From assembly GCF_020150455.1 (NCBI RefSeq), contig NZ_CP083740.1:5270001-5334000 (forward strand): DNA of 64,000 bases, written 5' to 3'. The stretch is from Bremerella sp. TYQ1. Lineage in GTDB: Bacteria; Planctomycetota; Planctomycetia; Pirellulales; Pirellulaceae. Every line of letters begins with the position of its first letter. Positions within the stretch are counted from its first letter, which is position 1. The notes beneath the pieces are model-generated. The model was not told the origin of the DNA. It was given only the letters and a program-made list of their open reading frames with translations, and ran no database searches. Both the position numbers and the translations under genes were made by a program. Positions 60,565 through 64,000 of this stretch are shown here, in pieces.

Positions 60565-61620
60565 TTACGGAAGTTGCGCGGCTTCGCCACCACTGCGGCT
60601 ACCCAACGCACCCCAGACTCCATAGTCTGATGCGCCTGAAGGGCTGGCCGTGCTGTCGGCGGCTTGGTTTCCGGTGTCGATTGTTTCAGGAATGAAGTGA
60701 ACCGAACCGTCGGCCATCAGCACGTTGCCACCGCCGGGGTGCCAGCTGGTGAGTGTGCCCATGTGTTCGTTTCCATCAACGCCACCCCAGTGGCACGTCG
60801 GACCATTGGGACCCACCATGGTGGTGAATCCCGCGAAGTAGGGTCGACCATCCCAAGCACGTCCGGTGTGAGGACGGAAGTCGGCACGAACGTCCCCTGT
60901 CAGTTCTTTCGTGGCGGGATTGTAACGTGCGGAACATGCCTGAGGGTTCCAGTTCTTCATGTTCAATGCGACACCACCACGAATCGAACGTGGTCCACCA
61001 CTCCCAGCCGTTTCGCCCATCATGATCGTGTTGGAAAGACCATCGGTGACCGACGAGAAGTTCAGCTTGCGATCAATCTGGAACATGCCGCGGTTGTCGC
61101 GACCATCGGCTGGACGGAACTGGTTCTGGTGATAGTCGTCCCCCACGCAGGCTTTGTAGTTGAGTACCGAAGGGCTTTCACCGCGGTTGGTTGGCGGGGC
61201 GTCCGATGGGCACATGAAAGCATCGATGTCGACTTTCCAGTACTGATTCTCCCAAGTGTTGTTGCCGGTGCTCCAAGGATTCGGCAGGGACGAACTGTCG
61301 GCACGATCCCGCATGGCGTCGTTCAAAGCGTTCTGTTCGATGTACGGCAGAACGTAGATCGTCCAGGCAAACACGCGGTTCGAGCCCCAGTTGCCGTCGA
61401 CGTTGTAGTTCCCCAGAGGTGGCATCTCGTTGAAGGTGTCGTGATGGTTGTGCATCGCGAGCCCAAGTTGCTTGAGATTGTTTGTGCACTGCATCCGACG
61501 AGCGGCCTCGCGGGCTTGTTGGACAGCAGGAAGGAGAAGGGCAACTAAGACCCCAATGATGGCAATGACGACAAGCAGCTCGACCAGCGTGAAACCACGC
61601 GGCTTGCAGGAGCGATTCAT
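60565..61620 (-). CDS. DUF1559 pseudopilin-like protein (copy 2)
   Basis: A 351-residue protein from ATG 61620 (an upstream ATG at 61680 would add 20 residues before the leader). Leader and helix are [23 protein letters not shown], followed by the DUF1559 stretch [33 protein letters not shown]. The H-x9-DG element is HPGGGNVLMADG. GGGG stands ten bases before 61620. Identity to copy 1 is high over the first 65 residues and low after that, as is usual for the family. Confidence 0.95.
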   Translation of the reverse strand: MNRSCKPRGFTLVELLVVIAIIGVLVALLLPAVQQAREAARRMQCTNNLKQLGLAMHNHHDTFNEMPPLGNYNVDGNWGSNRVFAWTIYVLPYIEQNALNDAMRDRADSSSLPNPWSTGNNTWENQYWKVDIDAFMCPSDAPPTNRGESPSVLNYKACVGDDYHQNQFRPADGRDNRGMFQIDRKLNFSSVTDGLSNTIMMGETAGSGGPRSIRGGVALNMKNWNPQACSARYNPATKELTGDVRADFRPHTGRAWDGRPYFAGFTTMVGPNGPTCHWGGVDGNEHMGTLTSWHPGGGNVLMADGSVHFIPETIDTGNQAADSTASPSGASDYGVWGALGSRSGGEAAQLP

Positions 61621-62051
61621 GGCGATTCCCCAAGATGAGAAGAGAACAAGATGTAAGAAGAGGAGATAAGGCAAAAACAATTTATCGGTGCCTTGGCCAG
61701 CTTTATATCAGCTTTTAGGGTTGCTGGGAGTCCGCTTTGAGATAATTGCGGCTTTTACTAAGAAAACAATACCACCCTCTGCGGGGTTGGCTGCCTCAAT
61801 GGGCCCAAAGATGGTTTGTCTGGGGGGAGTTAGCTACTGGCAAAAGAGTTAGCGTTCGACAACGACGGATTAATGCCGGGAACTTCCGCTTTTATTTTCA
61901 GCGTTGTCTCTAAGGAGGTGGCCCCGCCTATTGAGAATGATGGCAGGGGGCTGAGACTGGTTGCGGGCGAAAGAGCGTTCTTGTCGCAACCGGCCCTGTT
62001 CGCGGCTCTGATAGGTAGAGATCAGGCCGCGAACGGTTGGGGGGGGCGCCG
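61621..62051. other. Intergenic region between DUF1559 copy 2 and the C13-like peptidase gene
   Basis: About 430 bp with no supported gene; short plus-strand frames here have no RBS or recognisable protein. It should carry the DUF1559 promoter near 61650-61800 and, at 61998-62034, a hairpin after the peptidase gene. Confidence 0.5.
61998..62034 (-). terminator. Hairpin after the peptidase gene
   Basis: GTTCGCGGC and GCCGCGAAC pair, with an inner CTGAT/ATCAG stem and a single-base bulge, giving 14 pairs around an 8-base loop. It lies 17 bp after the peptidase stop (minus strand). No T-run follows. Confidence 0.5.
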
Positions 62052-63764
62052 CTAGATGGCCTGCGATTCAAGATGAACCAACGCGTTGAGGCGTTCGACT
62101 TTGTCGCTGTCGGCCGTCTTAGGAAGATTCATGACGCGTGCGCGACGTTCGAGCCAGAACTTGAGGCGTTCCAGCTTGACGATCTCCAGTTCGAGAGCTT
62201 CCTGATCGGCCCGAAGCTTGTCGAGTTCTTCGCTCGCTTCACGGAGCGGGGCATACTCGTCATGCTCGACAATCGCCGTTCGCAGTGTCTCTGGTTCTTC
62301 GGTCAGCAGGCTGACCGTTTTGGGATGCCACGGATTGGTGATCTCGGGCCACTGTTTTTCCAGCGAGTCGCGGATCTTGCGTTTCAGCCCGCTGATCTTG
62401 CCCAACTGCTTGCGAACGTCTCCGTCGGTCTTTCGCTTGGCTCCCTTTTTGTCGCGGATGGATTCCTCGACTTGCTTACCGCGATCGGCATCGGAAAACT
62501 CGAAGCGATTGCTCAGGCCTTCGATCACTGCACGCTCGCAAGGATCGGCACCTTCCAGCAGCTGATCGATCGGTGTGTGAACGGTGAAAAGATCTTTCTC
62601 CCCCTTCAGCGTCGAATATTCGCGAAGGAAGAAGTCGGACGTACGCGTCGGGATGTCGATCGTGTCTGCGTTCAACGCTGTGTACGCATGCGCTTCGAGT
62701 AGCGACGTGGTACCGTCCTGATCGAAGTCTGGCTTTTCGATCGAATCGCCGGTTCGCGTGACGCCGCTCAATGCTTCCCAGAAATAGGAAGAGTATTCGC
62801 GGTATTCGGCCTGGTTAATGTTGGGCGTGCAGCCAGCTGCCACGCGATCAGGCACCGTGGAAAAGAAGCCGCACCGCGGATGGTCGGCCAGGCCGTTATC
62901 GGGATCACCCCCTTTGAAGATCAGATTGCCGAATCCACCGCTGTAACATTGCACCATGACGGCGACAAACGGGACATCGGTTGGCAGTTCGTCCAGCTTT
63001 TCAGTCCAGTCTGTGGCAGTCATTTTGTCGCGAAACCACAAGTGGGTCACGTTGCCGCTGTACGTGGGCTCGGTCCGATGCTTCTTGGCAGGCTTCTCTT
63101 CTTCCTTTTCATCACTCGACTCTGACGGTTCTTCTTCGTCATGCTTGTCTTGGGAAGGCTCTTTGTCGTCGGCGTCTTTGGCATCCGCTTCTTCGGATGA
63201 GTCGTCCTTGGTCGGATCGCTTTCTTCCGTGTCGTTTTTCTCCTCTTCCTGTTTCTTATCCGCCTCTGGCTTAGCTTTCGGAGGAGGCTTGGGCTTGGTG
63301 CGGTCTTTGCCGCCATGTCCTGTGAAGTAGAAGATTATGCGGTCATCCGATTTCAGTCGCTGGGACAGATCGGCGAGTGTTTTTTCGATGCTCTCTGGCG
63401 TTGCTTCGCCGTTGATTCCGGGGATGGTGCTGGAGCGGTAATCGTACTTGATCCCCTGCCCTGGCCCGACTATTTCGGCCATTAAGCGGTGGATGTCTTC
63501 TTCGGTTCGATCGACGTTTTCGTACTGCAGATCGACGGCCGGATTGGTTCCGTCGGCGAACAAGATCTGATGTTCGACCTCATCCATGCCCAGCTGCGAA
63601 AGAACGCGTTGGAAGTAAAGGACGTTGTTTTCCAGCGAGATCTGATTGCCATCGGCGACAGGGCCACCGCCGACGGTCAAAAGATGATCCTCAGCCGTTA
63701 ACGGCGAGCTCACCAACAGCGAGCCAACGAGCAAGCCACACGTGGTCAAGTAAGAGCGGAGCAT
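62052..63764 (-). CDS. Secreted caspase/legumain-like (clan CD) cysteine peptidase with EF-hand-like loop
   Basis: A 570-residue protein. The signal peptide is LTTCGLLVGSLLVSSPLTA. The clan CD dyad is visible: His in IIFYFTGHGGKD (about residue 149), and Cys in VAVMVQCYSGGFGN (about 271). Between them lies a roughly 85-residue Lys/Glu/Pro/Ser insertion (155-240), probably disordered. DFDQDGTTSLLE (about 347) is an EF-hand-like calcium loop. The C-terminal half is helical and charged, with a coiled coil at the end (LDKLRADQEALELEIVKLERLKF). Legumain (C13) and caspase (C14) types are both possible. The target is unknown. Confidence 0.85.
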   Translation of the reverse strand: MLRSYLTTCGLLVGSLLVSSPLTAEDHLLTVGGGPVADGNQISLENNVLYFQRVLSQLGMDEVEHQILFADGTNPAVDLQYENVDRTEEDIHRLMAEIVGPGQGIKYDYRSSTIPGINGEATPESIEKTLADLSQRLKSDDRIIFYFTGHGGKDRTKPKPPPKAKPEADKKQEEEKNDTEESDPTKDDSSEEADAKDADDKEPSQDKHDEEEPSESSDEKEEEKPAKKHRTEPTYSGNVTHLWFRDKMTATDWTEKLDELPTDVPFVAVMVQCYSGGFGNLIFKGGDPDNGLADHPRCGFFSTVPDRVAAGCTPNINQAEYREYSSYFWEALSGVTRTGDSIEKPDFDQDGTTSLLEAHAYTALNADTIDIPTRTSDFFLREYSTLKGEKDLFTVHTPIDQLLEGADPCERAVIEGLSNRFEFSDADRGKQVEESIRDKKGAKRKTDGDVRKQLGKISGLKRKIRDSLEKQWPEITNPWHPKTVSLLTEEPETLRTAIVEHDEYAPLREASEELDKLRADQEALELEIVKLERLKFWLERRARVMNLPKTADSDKVERLNALVHLESQAI

Positions 63765-64000
63765 CAGGAAACCTACGAAAAAGGGTCGCGAGTCTCAAAA
63801 ATTCGTATGGCATTCCGTCGCCGGCTGTGGGGCAAGCATCCTGAGAAGATAGGTAAACGCAGCGTGGTTCGTTGCGGTGCTTGGGGGATTAGGGTGAATT
63901 CTTAATATAAAGATGCCAGCACGCAGATGCACCTGTCAGGAAGAAGTTTCGTCGTGCTGTTTCTCTTGTAGCGTCGCGATCGTCTCCCTTAAAGTGATCG
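63765..64000. other. Window end, no feature seen
   Basis: 236 bp upstream of the peptidase gene with no readable gene, tRNA or hairpin. The promoter of the peptidase gene should lie here. Confidence 0.4.

Noticed and set aside
61873..62055. Plus-strand open frame of 60 codons in the gap before the peptidase gene.
   Set aside because: Too short, no motif; it spans the hairpin after the opposite-strand gene.
1..64000. CRISPR arrays, insertion sequences, prophage or integrase genes.
   Set aside because: No regular spacer-repeat pattern, transposase, terminal inverted repeat pair or phage structural gene was seen anywhere in the window.

Overview
This 64 kb window looks like the chromosome of a flagellated planctomycete, most likely of the Pirellulaceae (Blastopirellula/Bremerella/Rhodopirellula type). 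The signs are two DUF1559 pseudopilin-like proteins with the H-x9-DG signature, a XylR-type AraC regulator, very large secreted proteins, complex I genes with enlarged loops, and mid-range GC. No phage, insertion sequence, CRISPR array or rRNA was seen. The taxon is inferred from protein types, not from a marker gene.

Layout. 1-2.1 kb: 5' part of a pyroglutamyl-peptidase gene, ferrochelatase, tRNA-Glu(UUC) and a first csrA, all minus strand. 2.6-15.1 kb: plus-strand complex I genes nuoI-A-C-D, then H-J-K-L-M-N, interrupted by a cation-efflux gene on the other strand; nuoB, E, F and G are absent. 15.1-17.2 kb: a small helical protein, a TatD nuclease and a thioredoxin-fold protein. 17.2-20.6 kb (minus): a GCS2-family ligase, an M20 amidohydrolase and an MqnD-like protein. 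20.7-41.6 kb: an unbroken minus-strand flagellar block, transcribed flgF-flgG-flgA-flgH-flgI-flgJ-flgN-flgK-flgL-fliW-csrA-fliC-fliD-fliS, with a textbook sigma-54 promoter just upstream of flgF. 41.8-46.3 kb: hemC, a DUF502 membrane protein, a ComF-type phosphoribosyltransferase and an LptF/LptG-type permease. 46.3-54.6 kb: one gene for a roughly 2770-residue TPR/alpha-2-macroglobulin protein. 54.9-64 kb: a DUF900 alpha/beta hydrolase, two lipoprotein + DUF1559 pairs on either side of a XylR-type regulator, and a secreted caspase/legumain-like peptidase.

How the parts fit. The flagellar block encodes distal rod, P and L rings, hook-filament junction, filament, cap and their chaperones (FlgN, FliS), plus the FliW/CsrA pair that in other bacteria couples flagellin translation to export. 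FliC (1189 aa), FliD (about 1253 aa) and FlgL (1246 aa) are all greatly enlarged by copies of the same roughly 100-residue beta-rich module. This shared module is the most striking feature of the window. The second is the giant macroglobulin protein, whose C-terminus repeats the TPR + macroglobulin-like layout of its own N-terminus. The third is a stem-loop cluster enclosed by an 11-bp inverted repeat in front of hemC.

Coordinates were read by eye. Starts were chosen from Shine-Dalgarno position, signal peptides and overlaps with the preceding gene. Family calls rest on motifs recognised by reading, not on database searches.
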